From: an uncultured Flavobacteriales bacterium
GTDB lineage: Bacteria > Bacteroidota > Bacteroidia > Flavobacteriales_D > Crocinitomicaceae
Reading direction: 5' to 3'
Assembly (NCBI GenBank): GCA_913046365.1
Contig: CAJWRM010000004.1
Location: 27,467 to 91,466 of the forward strand
DNA length: 64,000 nt
This document shows positions 36,501 to 46,187 of the stretch, one piece after another; position 1 is the first letter of the stretch; the number at the start of each line of letters is the position of its first letter. The position numbers and the translations under genes are program-made. The notes beneath the pieces are model-generated. The model saw nothing but the letters and a program-made list of their open reading frames with translations, was not told the origin of the DNA and made no database searches.

Positions 36501-38163
36501 GGACAAATTTATTTGGCAAATGGATGGTGAGAGTATTGATTTTGAAAGGAATAAGGGTACAGAAACGAATTTTGAAAGTAGTGCAGGAATTGTTGACAAT
36601 AATTTCTTCTCAATGGACCAAGAGCAAGATTCTTTGCAGTTTAAATCAATTAGTGCTCAATATGATTTAAAAAATGAAACAATTAATTGCTATAAGGTTG
36701 ACTTCATAGAACTTGGAGATGCTTATATATATCCCAAGGGAAGAAGGGTTAATGTGCTAAAGAATGCTGTTATTGATACTTTTGAGAATGCTAGAATAGT
36801 TGCCAATAGAATCACCAAGTTACATGAATTTACTGATGTTACACTTACTGTTTTAGGTAGAAATGAGTTTAATGGGATAGGGAATTATCTGTATTATGAC
36901 CGAGACAGTATTTCTACTAAATTGGCGGTTAAGTCTATTTATTTTGACAGAATTCAGACTGTCGCAAAAGCAGTTGTTCCTGAGGATATACATTTTCAGT
37001 TTAGTAATAAATTCGAGTATTATGGGTCTATGCATATTGCCTCCAAAAATAAAGGTGTCATATGTGAAGGATATACAAGAATTGTTCATGATTGCTCTTT
37101 TGATAAGTCATGGATGTATTTTGAAGATACAATTATTGCAGAAAATGTTCAGGTTCCCGTTACGGATGATTTAAAAAACAAGGAGGGTGATAATCTAGCT
37201 GTTGGGTTTTTATGGCGCGATGCTCCGAATGTAGATAGTATTCAGATATATCCAACATTTTTGTCTTCAAAGGACTTTGCAACGGACGCTTATCTCTTTA
37301 ATGCAAGTGGAAAAGTTTTTTACGATTATGAAAATGGGCGATTTGAAATCTCAGATGAAGTGAATAATACAATAAATCCGTATAAATCGAATACCATAAC
37401 TTTGAAAGATGGTTCATGCCTTATATCTGGAACCGGTAAAATAGACCTAGGTATTGATTTAGACCCTGTATCTGTTTCTTCGTATGGTTCCATCGCTTAT
37501 AATGTTAATAAACAAAAGACAATAATTCGCGTCACTTCAAAAATAAATATTCCACTTCAGAAGTCCATTGTTTCTTCATTGGCTGACCGAATAAGTCTTT
37601 CTGATTCTTTGAGTGAATATACCTTCGATAGACAAACTCAGGATGATTTGACTGATGTTTTTTCTGTTTTTGGAGATGGTCGTGAAAAAGGAGAAAAAAT
37701 ATTTAAAGAATACGATGAGGACAAATTAAAAAAGATGCCTTCTTTTTTGAATGGTACATTTCTGATTCCCGATCTCAGACTTGAATCCTATTCACTTCCA
37801 AAAAATGCAGATGGTGATGCCATTTCTGGTTTGCGTTCTCGGAATTCAAAGCTTGTACTTTTTTCTGTAGGAGATAACGCTGTGTTAAAGAAAGTTCCCG
37901 GCCAGATATTGTTTGTGAAAAAAACATCGCCTAATGTCCCATCAGGATTTGAACTGATTTTAGAGGATAAATTAATGAAACGCCAAAACTGGTGGAAATA
38001 TGAGCGTGTTAAAAGAGATGGAGAATTGAAGATTTTCACCAGTGATATGGACTTGTTGAAAGAATTAGAGTCTATTAAGACGGATAAGAGAAAATCAAAG
38101 AATTTTGGATTTGCTATTTTTGACGAGGGAGAGATGTTTCAACTAATGTCACTCAAAAGATAA
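33583..38163 (+). CDS. Giant secreted protein of unknown function (1526 aa)
   Basis: The start at 33583 gives a clean signal peptide (MKIVLLWFTIILTTSLNAQ) and removes overlap with prmA. After it come a helical segment (about 20-150) and more than 1300 residues that look beta-rich and soluble, with no membrane helix, no cysteine-rich motif and no type IX sorting domain at the C-terminus. A loose G-x-G-x-I motif recurs (HGRGGTITW, LQGAGTINF, VGSGRIDLM, SGTGKIDLG), and DGDSLYAKNTLFYWDEE resembles the strand-turn pattern of solenoid OstA/LptA-like proteins, though that is only a resemblance. I do not recognise the family. It is between prmA and plsY with gaps of 5 bases and 1 base, so it is probably co-transcribed with housekeeping genes. 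A periplasmic or outer-membrane-associated location is likely. Confidence 0.8.
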   Translation: MKIVLLWFTIILTTSLNAQRFSNDKEKFIKELGKSFPSESFQRFLKKDFAPFLFKSGLNSSEFQQLTQRCNYLYDNDFSAEDIMALVHITVDQKKSIFPSSFVSGWHSLFNSRTDENDKDALHEFITFSLYFFDEFSFYTEGNHKWVYQGSSPRWVLHKSGPQIHISNTDLKCFVYQSGPVDSIVVMNTSGYYDLRKKRWHGRGGTITWEKVNFPKEETYAKIRGYTLNARESILKVDTVSLTTPYFDEPILGRLKDKTLFNLKLGESSPIFNSFEKRLKIEGLRDQLDYDGGFSLQGADFIGKGEPGNLAKVVIHYKDRELFEIRALKFLMNPKQIIARDADVSMHYVDGDSLYAKNTLFYWDEEKHELRVTANKKGSNLLPFNDSYFKLFIKAPLLSWTLNSPFPMFTYEVGTAQEQKYAFIDSWDYFDQRAFQRFAGIGNINPLTEIANLSIEQDTHILPVGQVASALRKSVSQCKSQLIDIASSGFIRYTSSSAEVFVEQKLLNYTLSSSGDKDYDELSFVCDLRPKVLKASPSQIANDPYLQNLKREFLRTSQRRKSQPCYAYIDVDFQELYLNEVERVNLSSKQRTSFYPDSSYVKMYRNRDMKVSGWIQSGKFLAHSIHSSFDYDSFSISIDSADEAYLRVNPLSRRDGDEPIDMASSFSGFQGTLYIDDSTLRSGRNRYNANFPYLDVKKALRVLYSSENIVNGSYDSTRFYYVVDPFILDSLDDFNEKELRLEGHLVSDGIFPPLSEPLRIMNDYSFGFITEAPEEGYSFYQTASRYQNRIVLSNNGLQGAGTINFLQASATSKKLTFLPDSTIGLANFFSKEIGNGIEYPEARCELAKMSFKPRLKILSIESYRDSFIDMFKGECLLDGAISISETGMVGSGRIDLMDALLVSDSYSFKSSDIFSDSASFTLRNRYAKYGENPMAIQSDGLKSHVSFKDRLGTFNSSGSKRIKFPSNNFYCKMDKFIWQMDGESIDFERNKGTETNFESSAGIVDNNFFSMDQEQDSLQFKSISAQYDLKNETINCYKVDFIELGDAYIYPKGRRVNVLKNAVIDTFENARIVANRITKLHEFTDVTLTVLGRNEFNGIGNYLYYDRDSISTKLAVKSIYFDRIQTVAKAVVPEDIHFQFSNKFEYYGSMHIASKNKGVICEGYTRIVHDCSFDKSWMYFEDTIIAENVQVPVTDDLKNKEGDNLAVGFLWRDAPNVDSIQIYPTFLSSKDFATDAYLFNASGKVFYDYENGRFEISDEVNNTINPYKSNTITLKDGSCLISGTGKIDLGIDLDPVSVSSYGSIAYNVNKQKTIIRVTSKINIPLQKSIVSSLADRISLSDSLSEYTFDRQTQDDLTDVFSVFGDGREKGEKIFKEYDEDKLKKMPSFLNGTFLIPDLRLESYSLPKNADGDAISGLRSRNSKLVLFSVGDNAVLKKVPGQILFVKKTSPNVPSGFELILEDKLMKRQNWWKYERVKRDGELKIFTSDMDLLKELESIKTDKRKSKNFGFAIFDEGEMFQLMSLKR

Positions 38164-38164
38164 T

Positions 38165-38794
38165 ATGGTATTTTTAATTGTAATCTTTTTTGGCTACATG
38201 TTAGGTTCAATACCTTCTGCAGTATGGGTGGGTAAACTTTTTCATGGTATTGATATTCGTGAGCATGGCAGTAAAAATGCTGGTGCAACAAATACTTTTA
38301 GGGTTTTTGGTAATAAATCAGGTACAATTGTCTTAGCCATAGATATACTTAAAGGTTATGCTGCAGCCTCTATTCCATTGTTTTTGTCTAACATGTACAT
38401 TGGTTTTAAAGATGAGGTGTTGATACTGCAGCTTACGGCATCTTTTTGTGCAATTATAGGGCATGTATTTCCGGTTTTAGCTAAATTCAAGGGAGGTAAG
38501 GGTGTAGCAAGTACACTTGGTATTATTATTGCTATTAATCCAGAAACTGCTTTTATATGTCTGGGCTGTTTTATACTGGTTTTTGCAGTTTGGAAATATG
38601 TTTCTTTAGGAGCAATTGTAGCTTCTATTTTATTCCCTTTTGTGAGCTATTTTTTCATGTTAGAGGATGCTAGAATAATGATCATATTTTCTATTGTGAT
38701 ATCCCTTATCGTTTTGTTTTCTCATCGCAAAAATATGCAAAGACTCTTGCGAGGAGAGGAAAATAAAATGAACTTTTTAAGGCGTAAAGCGTAA
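38165..38794 (+). CDS. plsY: Glycerol-3-phosphate acyltransferase PlsY
   Basis: 209 residues with five to six membrane helices. The three PlsY motifs are present: GYMLGSIPSAVWVGKLF with the SKNAGATNTFRVFG glycine/serine-rich loop (about residues 38-51), ILKGYAAASIP, and GHVFPVLAKFKGGKGVASTLG. It transfers acyl from acyl-phosphate to glycerol-3-phosphate, the first step of phospholipid synthesis, at the inner membrane. It is one base after the preceding giant gene and 43 bases before the next. Confidence 0.96.
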   Translation: MVFLIVIFFGYMLGSIPSAVWVGKLFHGIDIREHGSKNAGATNTFRVFGNKSGTIVLAIDILKGYAAASIPLFLSNMYIGFKDEVLILQLTASFCAIIGHVFPVLAKFKGGKGVASTLGIIIAINPETAFICLGCFILVFAVWKYVSLGAIVASILFPFVSYFFMLEDARIMIIFSIVISLIVLFSHRKNMQRLLRGEENKMNFLRRKA

Positions 38795-38837
38795 ACTCTA
38801 CGAGTTTAAAATTGATCAACAGGTGGTCCGTATTCGA

Positions 38838-41800
38838 ATGACATATCGATTCATTCTTGTTTTCTGTTTCATATGGACAGGAATACAGTCTTTTGTTGCC
38901 CAATCCGAGAATCAGCTTATCAAATCCTCGAGTTCTTTTTTTGAGAAGAAACAGTATTCACAGGCCATTGACGGTTACCTACAATTATTATCAAATGATT
39001 TAAAGAATATTGAATACAATTATTGCTATGGAGTATGTTTATTCTATTCTGATAACCCAAAAAAATCAGAAACCTACTTTAATTACCTTCTAGAGCAATC
39101 CCAATGTCCTGTTGAAGTGTATTACTTTAAAGGAAGGCTTCATCATCTTAACTATGCGTTTGATAAGGCGATTGAGATGTATGAAAATTATATCCGCCTC
39201 AAAACTAAAAAAAGTGCCGATTTTGGTGCATTAGATGAGATTAAACGTTGCCAAAATGCGAAAGAACTTTTGAAGAGTCCTCGTGCTATACAAGTTGTAA
39301 GACAGGACCAAAGAACTACAGAAGACTATTTTTCGGCATATTTGTTTGACTCCATTAACTATAAGTTGTATTCCCAGGATGAGTTTGGAAAAAAGTATAA
39401 TACGAAAAAGGCTTTTACTCCAAAATATGTTTTTAAAAGAGGAATGAAGTATCGATTTTTCTCCAGTTATTCTAATGATGTTCAATCAGGTAAGGATATT
39501 TTTTATCAAAAAAAGAACAAGAACAATAACTGGGATCCCCCTCAGAGACTCTCGACTGATATAAATACGTTGATGGATGAGGATTTTCCATTTTATGATG
39601 AGCACTCGGGATATCTTTATTTTAGTTCTTCTGGTCATAATTCAATGGGCGGATATGATTTGTTTCGCTCGAAATTTTCTCGTGAGACATTGAAATCGGA
39701 AAAAGTTGAAAACCTCAATTTTCCTTATTCCTCAACGTCCAATGATTTTTTATTTGTCCCAAATTTACCGAGTGAAAACGTTATTTTTTCGACAGATCGA
39801 AATCAAGATATTGGTCGGCTTACTGTTGTAGAAGCTAGGTTTAATGCACCTGTTTTATCGTCTCTTTTGGCAAGTCTTTATTTCCAAGACAATATAGATC
39901 CTCGAAATTCAGCAGCAGAATTCTATGTCACAAATAAACTATCAGAAGAAAAATTTGGTCCTTTTAATACCAATACTGAGGGTACACTTTATTTTATTGT
40001 TCCTGTTCCGGGTTTGTATCTTATCGAGGCGTCAATTGATGGATCCGAACGGGTGTTTTCAGATACGATTGATATTCCTCCACATGTCGAAGGTTTTGAA
40101 TTTGAGGTAAGTGCAAAGTATGAAATGCGAGATTCTCGTGAAACTATGTCATATAGTCAAAATCTTATTCAGATTTCCGATATGGTTGTGGATATTGAAA
40201 GTATTGAGCTTCATGAATTTGAGAAGTTAATGGTTAATACTAAAACTATTGAAGCCGCTATGGATTTAGCAATTGCCATTGAGTCAAAGCCCATGGGAGA
40301 TGATGAAATTGAATCTAAAATGGATGATTTCATAGATCTCGAAGTGGAGCTAGAGGATCAAATACGTCAAAAAATTAAGCTAATAGAAAACATAAATGAA
40401 CTCTACTCAAAAAATGATGAGGTCGATGAAAAGATTGATTATATCATCAATCAAAATACTATAAATACAATAAAAGAGGTTGATTCATTGAATCCAATCC
40501 TTTACGATTTGCTGGTTGATCGTAAAATCGTTGTTAAAGCGCTGTTAGACCAAAAAGAATACAATGAAAGTATGAGTGATTTGAATACACTTCAGGAATT
40601 GTATTCAGAGGTCACAGCGTTTAATTTAAAGGCCGAGGAAATACTCGAATTAGGAAATAGAGATTCATTGAGTCGAATACTGCGTTCTACATCCATACGG
40701 CCTGAAAGTATAGGGAATGAACGTTTTCTTTCCGCAAAGGTGCGCAAAGATATCGCACAAATGGAATCAGAGCAAATAGAAATTCAGGCACGAATCGATA
40801 AAAAAGAATCTGAGCGAAAGACTTTCAGTCGTGTAAAGTCTGAATTGGCATCAAAACTTAAGGCTGCCTCAAATATTGAACTATGGGATATCTTGTCTGA
40901 TTCTATTCATCTTATCCAGCAGAGGATCTCTATTGTTGATAATGATATACAGGTTTTAAGCGAAAAAAATGAAATACTTGAAGGGCAGCTGATTTATGCT
41001 AGAGAAGGTTTACTTAATATCACATTGATAGATGCCGAAGGGAATGATCTTGAAAACGAACTCAAGGAGCTGAATAATAAAATTGATGTTGATAAATATG
41101 CTTCAACTGAGCTGTATGTAAGAGATAAAGAAGAGGTAAGCCAATCTCTCAAAATCCTTAAAAGCAATCAGAATGAAGAAAGAAGTAGAGTTAGAAGCTC
41201 ATCTTTAAATAAGGCTATGCAAGATACCATTATGCTTGCTAGTGAATACGAGCATATCAAAGCATTGAATCAATTTGGAGACCAAGAAGATTTGGTTGCT
41301 GAGAATCAATTAAATATTCTGATTCAGGATTCAGAATTGATCATTAATTCCCTCTCAAATAAAGCACCAAAGAATGAGTCGGAGGTTATCTCAACTGCAT
41401 CTATCTCGAGTGGGGAAGAGCCTGTTATCAGCGCAGAAACTTCACCCGAGCAAACGGAGCTTGCTGTTAATTCGCCTATCATAGACCAATCAGCAATGAA
41501 TCAAGAGCTTAATAGTATAAATGAGGCTGGTGAATCCAATGGTTCTGTTTCGAGCATCAAAGCTCCTATTGAAAATGAGGCAACTGATTTAATCAAAGCT
41601 CAGGATATTCTTTCTAATTCTGTCAGCCCTGAAACAAAAGATGTGACAACCAATTTTTTGAATAATCCCGTGGCCAGTCAATCTGAAAAGGCATCTCAAG
41701 AAACGACTTATGTTGAAATAGTTCAGAATGTAAATACAGATGAGACCCAAACGATTGCGAAACCATCCAATAATCCAATAGAATCTTCTCAGAATGATTC

Positions 41801-44800
41801 AAATATAAAAACCACGAAAGAGGCTCTTGCTGAGAATAACATTTCAACTCAGGATGAATCTGTTAACAAAAATGATGAGGCAATAACCACTGAAGCATCA
41901 GAGCCTGCATCTTCAAAGAAATCTAGTAAAGATCCAGAAATCGAAATCGCCAAAGATTCCGAAGGTATCGCAAAAGAGGAGATTGCTGAAAATAAATTGA
42001 ATAGTAGTGATGACGCACTTATTTCTACCATAAATACCAAGGAGGAGACACTTAACACAAATGAATCATCTTCAAAAGCTCCTTCAAGTCCAGACAATGT
42101 AGAAGTGTTGGCTAAAGTTTCCTCTAAAGTTGAGCAACAAGAAGAAGATATATCCAATATAAGTGGTGAGGAAACTGATGATGAATATAATGCGAATTCT
42201 GAAGCCTTAGCAAACCAGTTTGAAGAATCAACTAGACAAAAGACAATTGATCAAGATCGAGAAATTCATTCATCCGACACTACATTAATTACTGCGAATA
42301 AAGTCGTTTCGGAGGAAGATATTGCAAGCGAAAATCAGCTTAATACTAAGAATAATTCGTCTATTCAACGAGATGAGCTAGCACCATCAAAAGAGGAAGA
42401 GACTACGCAAGTCAATACAGAATTCGAATCGATAAATAAAATTAAAGATGAGACGATTACCGATTTATCCGAGAATAATAATGCTTCTGTTGAAGCAGGT
42501 AAAAAGAAGCAATCTAATCAAAATGCTTCCGTTCAGGTTAAAAAAGGCGGTAATTCCACAATAGTCAATACTGAATATGCTGAGCGCAATGAAAATGATA
42601 AACTGAAGAACGAGGAATATACTTCGCAAGAAGAAGATATTGTGAATAACGAAATCGATCTAAGGCGAGAAACACCTGTAGCTAATCAGCAAGAAATTAT
42701 TACCACACAGCAAGAGGAGAGAATTGAGGAGGAGATGGATTCAAATCGCGAAATACCAATAACGAATCAGCAAGAAATATCCTCCACAAAAGCAGTATCT
42801 GCTGAACAAGTATTACCTGAAGAAGAGACCTCTCCCCAAATGGTGAATGTAGAGGTTTTAGATGACCAAAACAATGATTCTCAATTTGCTACTTCTGAAA
42901 CTAATCGAACGACAAAAGAGCAGAACATTTCTAATTCAGAAGTAATGTCTCAAGGCAATGATGTAATAGCGAGGAAGAACGCTTTTAAAGATGAAAAAAA
43001 TGAGCCAAATGGTTTTGGTGAAAATTCAAATCCCTCAATACATTTTATAGATGAGAATATAAATGCTAATGAATCACAGTCGGGAAGTGAATTCTTTAAT
43101 GCGCGCGTTGAAACTATCCGCTTTGACAACAATGAAGGGCAAAGTTCTGAATTTGGTGAATCCGTAAAATTATTAACTGCTTTAATTTTTGATGCTGAGC
43201 TTGAAATCAATGATGAAAATTCGGTTCCGGAACCGAAACGCAAAAAGGACAAGATTATCGCACAAAATAGAAGAGAAGAGCAGCAGCGACGATTGGCTTA
43301 TTTTCAAAATGAACTGAGTTTAGAGCTTACGAATCAAAATATTGAAAATAAATACTTGAGATTAAAATCAATGCTTCCCGGTGTGCAGTTCGAAACTATT
43401 GATAATTTAAATGCACAGCTTTTAGAAATTGAAATTAAAGAACAAGATTTACTGAAGAGGTTGGCGCGTACCAACGCTCAAAATGAAATCAATATGCTCA
43501 ACAAGTTGATCGAGGCCAATAGGTCTAGGAAATTGATGATTGAGGAAGAGCTACTAGAAATGCAATCTTTTGAAAGAAACGAATTGATTGTTGCTACAAG
43601 AGCTGTAAATGATCGAGAGATTGAATCTATTCTTGTCTCAGAACGTTATTTGAGCTACGTGGAGAAGCGTCAAAAGCTTCAGGAGGCAAATGATTTGCTT
43701 AATCAACTGAAGGTAAATAACCGAACCGAAATGATGGCTCTTGATGCATCTTTAAGGTTGAGTGTTAATGCCAAATCCTTAACTGAAGAACAAAAACAAA
43801 TGGTGAAGAATATCCGAGAGCTTCAACAAGCCATTCTATATCTGGAGGAGGAGGTTAAGCTCAGAAGCTCAAATCTTGAACTTGAAAGTGCTTCGGCTGA
43901 CTATGAATACTTGTATCAGAATGGGGTGAATCCATCAATAACTTCTGCTGAATCAATCACACTCCCAACATTAAGTGAGCTTTCTGAAATCCGAACCGCT
44001 ACTAGGTTGAATAGCAACAATAAAAACCTTGTTTCCGATGAAAAGATGAATTCAAACAATTTTACAGGATCTGATGTGGAATCTGTCACTTCTTTGGAGC
44101 CCGCTAATGAAACTTATGATACTCAATCGAATGTTTCTATTGATTTGTCAAGCGTTGATGCTAAGGCTATTTCTTTAGAAAATATACCAAGTGAATCTGA
44201 ATTGAATATAGCATTGATTGAAATCAAAAATCCACTAGCTGTTCTTGAATCAAAAAATTATAAATCTTATGTACAGGATCGTATCTTGGCGAATCGACTC
44301 GCGAAAGATTATAAAAATGTCGCGAATGTAGTTTTAAAGGCAAATACAACCAGTAATGTTGATCCTGACATGGTAACTGAACTTGCATTAAAGAATGCGA
44401 TTGATTCAGAAATCACTAAGAGTTCTGAGAATAATCAAAACCGAAGCTTGACAAAGAGCGATCTTGAAAAGACTTTTGATTATGTAAGTGCAAGAAAGCT
44501 ATCTTTAATTCGTTCTAAGTTAAATAGAGCAATAGCCAGCATCGAATCGTATGATTCCTCTATGGTTTATGAGGCGCTGCTGCGAAATGAATTTACAGAA
44601 ATTGGTCCAGAAAGCACAGCAAGTTTGCAACAGAGTCTTGAAAGTTTAGATTTGGTCGATTATAGTGATAATGCACTAATTAAATCTGATTTCACTTTAC
44701 TTAATAAAGAAGTTGTTTCAAAAAACAGCGATGAATTTGAAATAGGTAAAGCTAATCCATCTGGATTAAACTTTAGGGTTCAGGTTGGTGCTTTTAGGAG

Positions 44801-46187
44801 ACCTGTGAGACAGGATGTTTACAGAGAGTTTACGCCAGTTTCTGGTCAAACGCTTGATAATGGCCTTATTGTATATATGGCAGGCTATTTCAATAATAGC
44901 TCCGCTGCAGTTGCAGCACAAAAGCAAATTAGAACCTTTGGTTATAGTGATGCCTTCATTGTTGCCTATTGTAATGATGAACGATTAGCATTTTGGAAGG
45001 GTAAAGAATATGAAAGAAATGGGACCTGCATTGCAAATGGGAACAATAGCTTTGTGGCGCTCAATGAGGCTATAAATTCTAAAGAAGAAAATAAGACAAG
45101 GGAAATCAATCCGACATCTGCTGAATCGATCAGTAGTACATCTCCATCGATCGTTTCTAATACATTAAGTAGCAAAGAGCGTGGATCTTCTGAAAAACCC
45201 TCTAAATCTAACGTAGAAAATGAAGGATTATCTGCGCAGGGTTATATTCGTAATAGAGCTGATGATAATATCAATAATAATCTTCAGGAGATTCAAGCGG
45301 GAAGAAGCGTTGGAGGAATCAATGTTGCGGGATTATTCTATTCCGTTCAGGTTGGTGCATTCAATCGAAAAATTCGTGGAAGTGAATTGTCAAAAATACG
45401 TGAACTGGACTTTTATGAATCAAACGGTCTTTACAGGTACTCATCAGGTAAATTTTTGAGTATTGATGAGGCGAGATTGAGGAGGACTGAAGTGGTGAAT
45501 AATGGTATTTCTGATGCGTTTATAGTTGTTTTCTATAATGGGAAAAGGATTACGATGCAGGAAGCAAGAGATTTGTTTAATACGAATGGTACGTCCGTAT
45601 TATATCGCAAAGATCAGGAAGTGAATCAAAATACAACTCCTGCTATTCGTAGCTCAACTAATGAAACCGCCAATGAAATAAATGTAGCTTCTCAGCCTAA
45701 TCCAGTAAAAGAGTTTTCTACATTAACTAAAGCGAAACAAGCTGAAATAAAACCTGTACAAAAGCACACCATTAAAATAATTGACAAACAAAAAGCTCCT
45801 CGTGAAAAAATGATCGTTTACAGTTTAGAAACTGATTCACTGGATAAAAATTCAATTGAACGTCTGAATAGAGTAGGTGTATTCCACTTTAACAAAGATA
45901 GCTCGAAGATAAAATCTCAAGCATTTAAAACAAGTATGGTGAATTCCATGTTATCGTTCTATACGAATGGAATGGAGGTCGAAGAATTTAATTCAGACCA
46001 ATTCATAATTCACACCATAAAAATGTATCCGACCATGGATGGTGCATTTGGGAATTGGTTACTCAGAAGTAAAAGAACAATAGGATTTACGAGATTAAAT
46101 AAAGATATTTATTTGAATTTCTATCTGACATCGGAATTGGAGAAAGACCTGCTCAAGAGAGAATTGAAGGAATTACGAAATGATTAG
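38838..46187 (+). CDS. Giant TPR/PD40/coiled-coil/SPOR-repeat envelope protein (about 2449 aa)
   Basis: Starting at ATG 38838 (a GTG at 38823 is in frame) there is a signal peptide (about 1-22, ending FVAQS), then TPR-like helices (about 25-135) and a PD40/WD40-like propeller (about 200-330; FPFYDEHSGYLYFSSSGHNS, MGGYDLFRSK). Next come coiled-coil segments (about 440-805), a 600-residue low-complexity Ser/Glu/Asn/Thr-rich linker (about 835-1455), more coiled coil (about 1470-1690), and two SPOR-like domains beginning FRVQVGAFRRPVRQDVY (about 1980-2055) and FYSVQVGAFNRKIRG (about 2166-2243). A unique 120-residue C-terminal domain follows. SPOR domains bind denuded glycan of peptidoglycan at division sites. 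The TPR-PD40 front resembles Bacteroidota envelope/type IX-associated proteins, but no OmpA domain is seen. It overlaps clpS by 8 bases. The role is unknown. Confidence 0.85.
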   Translation: MTYRFILVFCFIWTGIQSFVAQSENQLIKSSSSFFEKKQYSQAIDGYLQLLSNDLKNIEYNYCYGVCLFYSDNPKKSETYFNYLLEQSQCPVEVYYFKGRLHHLNYAFDKAIEMYENYIRLKTKKSADFGALDEIKRCQNAKELLKSPRAIQVVRQDQRTTEDYFSAYLFDSINYKLYSQDEFGKKYNTKKAFTPKYVFKRGMKYRFFSSYSNDVQSGKDIFYQKKNKNNNWDPPQRLSTDINTLMDEDFPFYDEHSGYLYFSSSGHNSMGGYDLFRSKFSRETLKSEKVENLNFPYSSTSNDFLFVPNLPSENVIFSTDRNQDIGRLTVVEARFNAPVLSSLLASLYFQDNIDPRNSAAEFYVTNKLSEEKFGPFNTNTEGTLYFIVPVPGLYLIEASIDGSERVFSDTIDIPPHVEGFEFEVSAKYEMRDSRETMSYSQNLIQISDMVVDIESIELHEFEKLMVNTKTIEAAMDLAIAIESKPMGDDEIESKMDDFIDLEVELEDQIRQKIKLIENINELYSKNDEVDEKIDYIINQNTINTIKEVDSLNPILYDLLVDRKIVVKALLDQKEYNESMSDLNTLQELYSEVTAFNLKAEEILELGNRDSLSRILRSTSIRPESIGNERFLSAKVRKDIAQMESEQIEIQARIDKKESERKTFSRVKSELASKLKAASNIELWDILSDSIHLIQQRISIVDNDIQVLSEKNEILEGQLIYAREGLLNITLIDAEGNDLENELKELNNKIDVDKYASTELYVRDKEEVSQSLKILKSNQNEERSRVRSSSLNKAMQDTIMLASEYEHIKALNQFGDQEDLVAENQLNILIQDSELIINSLSNKAPKNESEVISTASISSGEEPVISAETSPEQTELAVNSPIIDQSAMNQELNSINEAGESNGSVSSIKAPIENEATDLIKAQDILSNSVSPETKDVTTNFLNNPVASQSEKASQETTYVEIVQNVNTDETQTIAKPSNNPIESSQNDSNIKTTKEALAENNISTQDESVNKNDEAITTEASEPASSKKSSKDPEIEIAKDSEGIAKEEIAENKLNSSDDALISTINTKEETLNTNESSSKAPSSPDNVEVLAKVSSKVEQQEEDISNISGEETDDEYNANSEALANQFEESTRQKTIDQDREIHSSDTTLITANKVVSEEDIASENQLNTKNNSSIQRDELAPSKEEETTQVNTEFESINKIKDETITDLSENNNASVEAGKKKQSNQNASVQVKKGGNSTIVNTEYAERNENDKLKNEEYTSQEEDIVNNEIDLRRETPVANQQEIITTQQEERIEEEMDSNREIPITNQQEISSTKAVSAEQVLPEEETSPQMVNVEVLDDQNNDSQFATSETNRTTKEQNISNSEVMSQGNDVIARKNAFKDEKNEPNGFGENSNPSIHFIDENINANESQSGSEFFNARVETIRFDNNEGQSSEFGESVKLLTALIFDAELEINDENSVPEPKRKKDKIIAQNRREEQQRRLAYFQNELSLELTNQNIENKYLRLKSMLPGVQFETIDNLNAQLLEIEIKEQDLLKRLARTNAQNEINMLNKLIEANRSRKLMIEEELLEMQSFERNELIVATRAVNDREIESILVSERYLSYVEKRQKLQEANDLLNQLKVNNRTEMMALDASLRLSVNAKSLTEEQKQMVKNIRELQQAILYLEEEVKLRSSNLELESASADYEYLYQNGVNPSITSAESITLPTLSELSEIRTATRLNSNNKNLVSDEKMNSNNFTGSDVESVTSLEPANETYDTQSNVSIDLSSVDAKAISLENIPSESELNIALIEIKNPLAVLESKNYKSYVQDRILANRLAKDYKNVANVVLKANTTSNVDPDMVTELALKNAIDSEITKSSENNQNRSLTKSDLEKTFDYVSARKLSLIRSKLNRAIASIESYDSSMVYEALLRNEFTEIGPESTASLQQSLESLDLVDYSDNALIKSDFTLLNKEVVSKNSDEFEIGKANPSGLNFRVQVGAFRRPVRQDVYREFTPVSGQTLDNGLIVYMAGYFNNSSAAVAAQKQIRTFGYSDAFIVAYCNDERLAFWKGKEYERNGTCIANGNNSFVALNEAINSKEENKTREINPTSAESISSTSPSIVSNTLSSKERGSSEKPSKSNVENEGLSAQGYIRNRADDNINNNLQEIQAGRSVGGINVAGLFYSVQVGAFNRKIRGSELSKIRELDFYESNGLYRYSSGKFLSIDEARLRRTEVVNNGISDAFIVVFYNGKRITMQEARDLFNTNGTSVLYRKDQEVNQNTTPAIRSSTNETANEINVASQPNPVKEFSTLTKAKQAEIKPVQKHTIKIIDKQKAPREKMIVYSLETDSLDKNSIERLNRVGVFHFNKDSSKIKSQAFKTSMVNSMLSFYTNGMEVEEFNSDQFIIHTIKMYPTMDGAFGNWLLRSKRTIGFTRLNKDIYLNFYLTSELEKDLLKRELKELRND

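Noticed and set aside
41849..42157. 102-codon minus-strand ORF inside the giant SPOR gene
   Set aside because: It mirrors the low-complexity Ser/Glu region of the real gene; its serine/leucine-rich sequence is an antisense artefact with no start context.
42950..43252. 100-codon minus-strand ORF inside the giant SPOR gene
   Set aside because: Antisense shadow of a coding region with clear coiled-coil on the plus strand; no independent motif.
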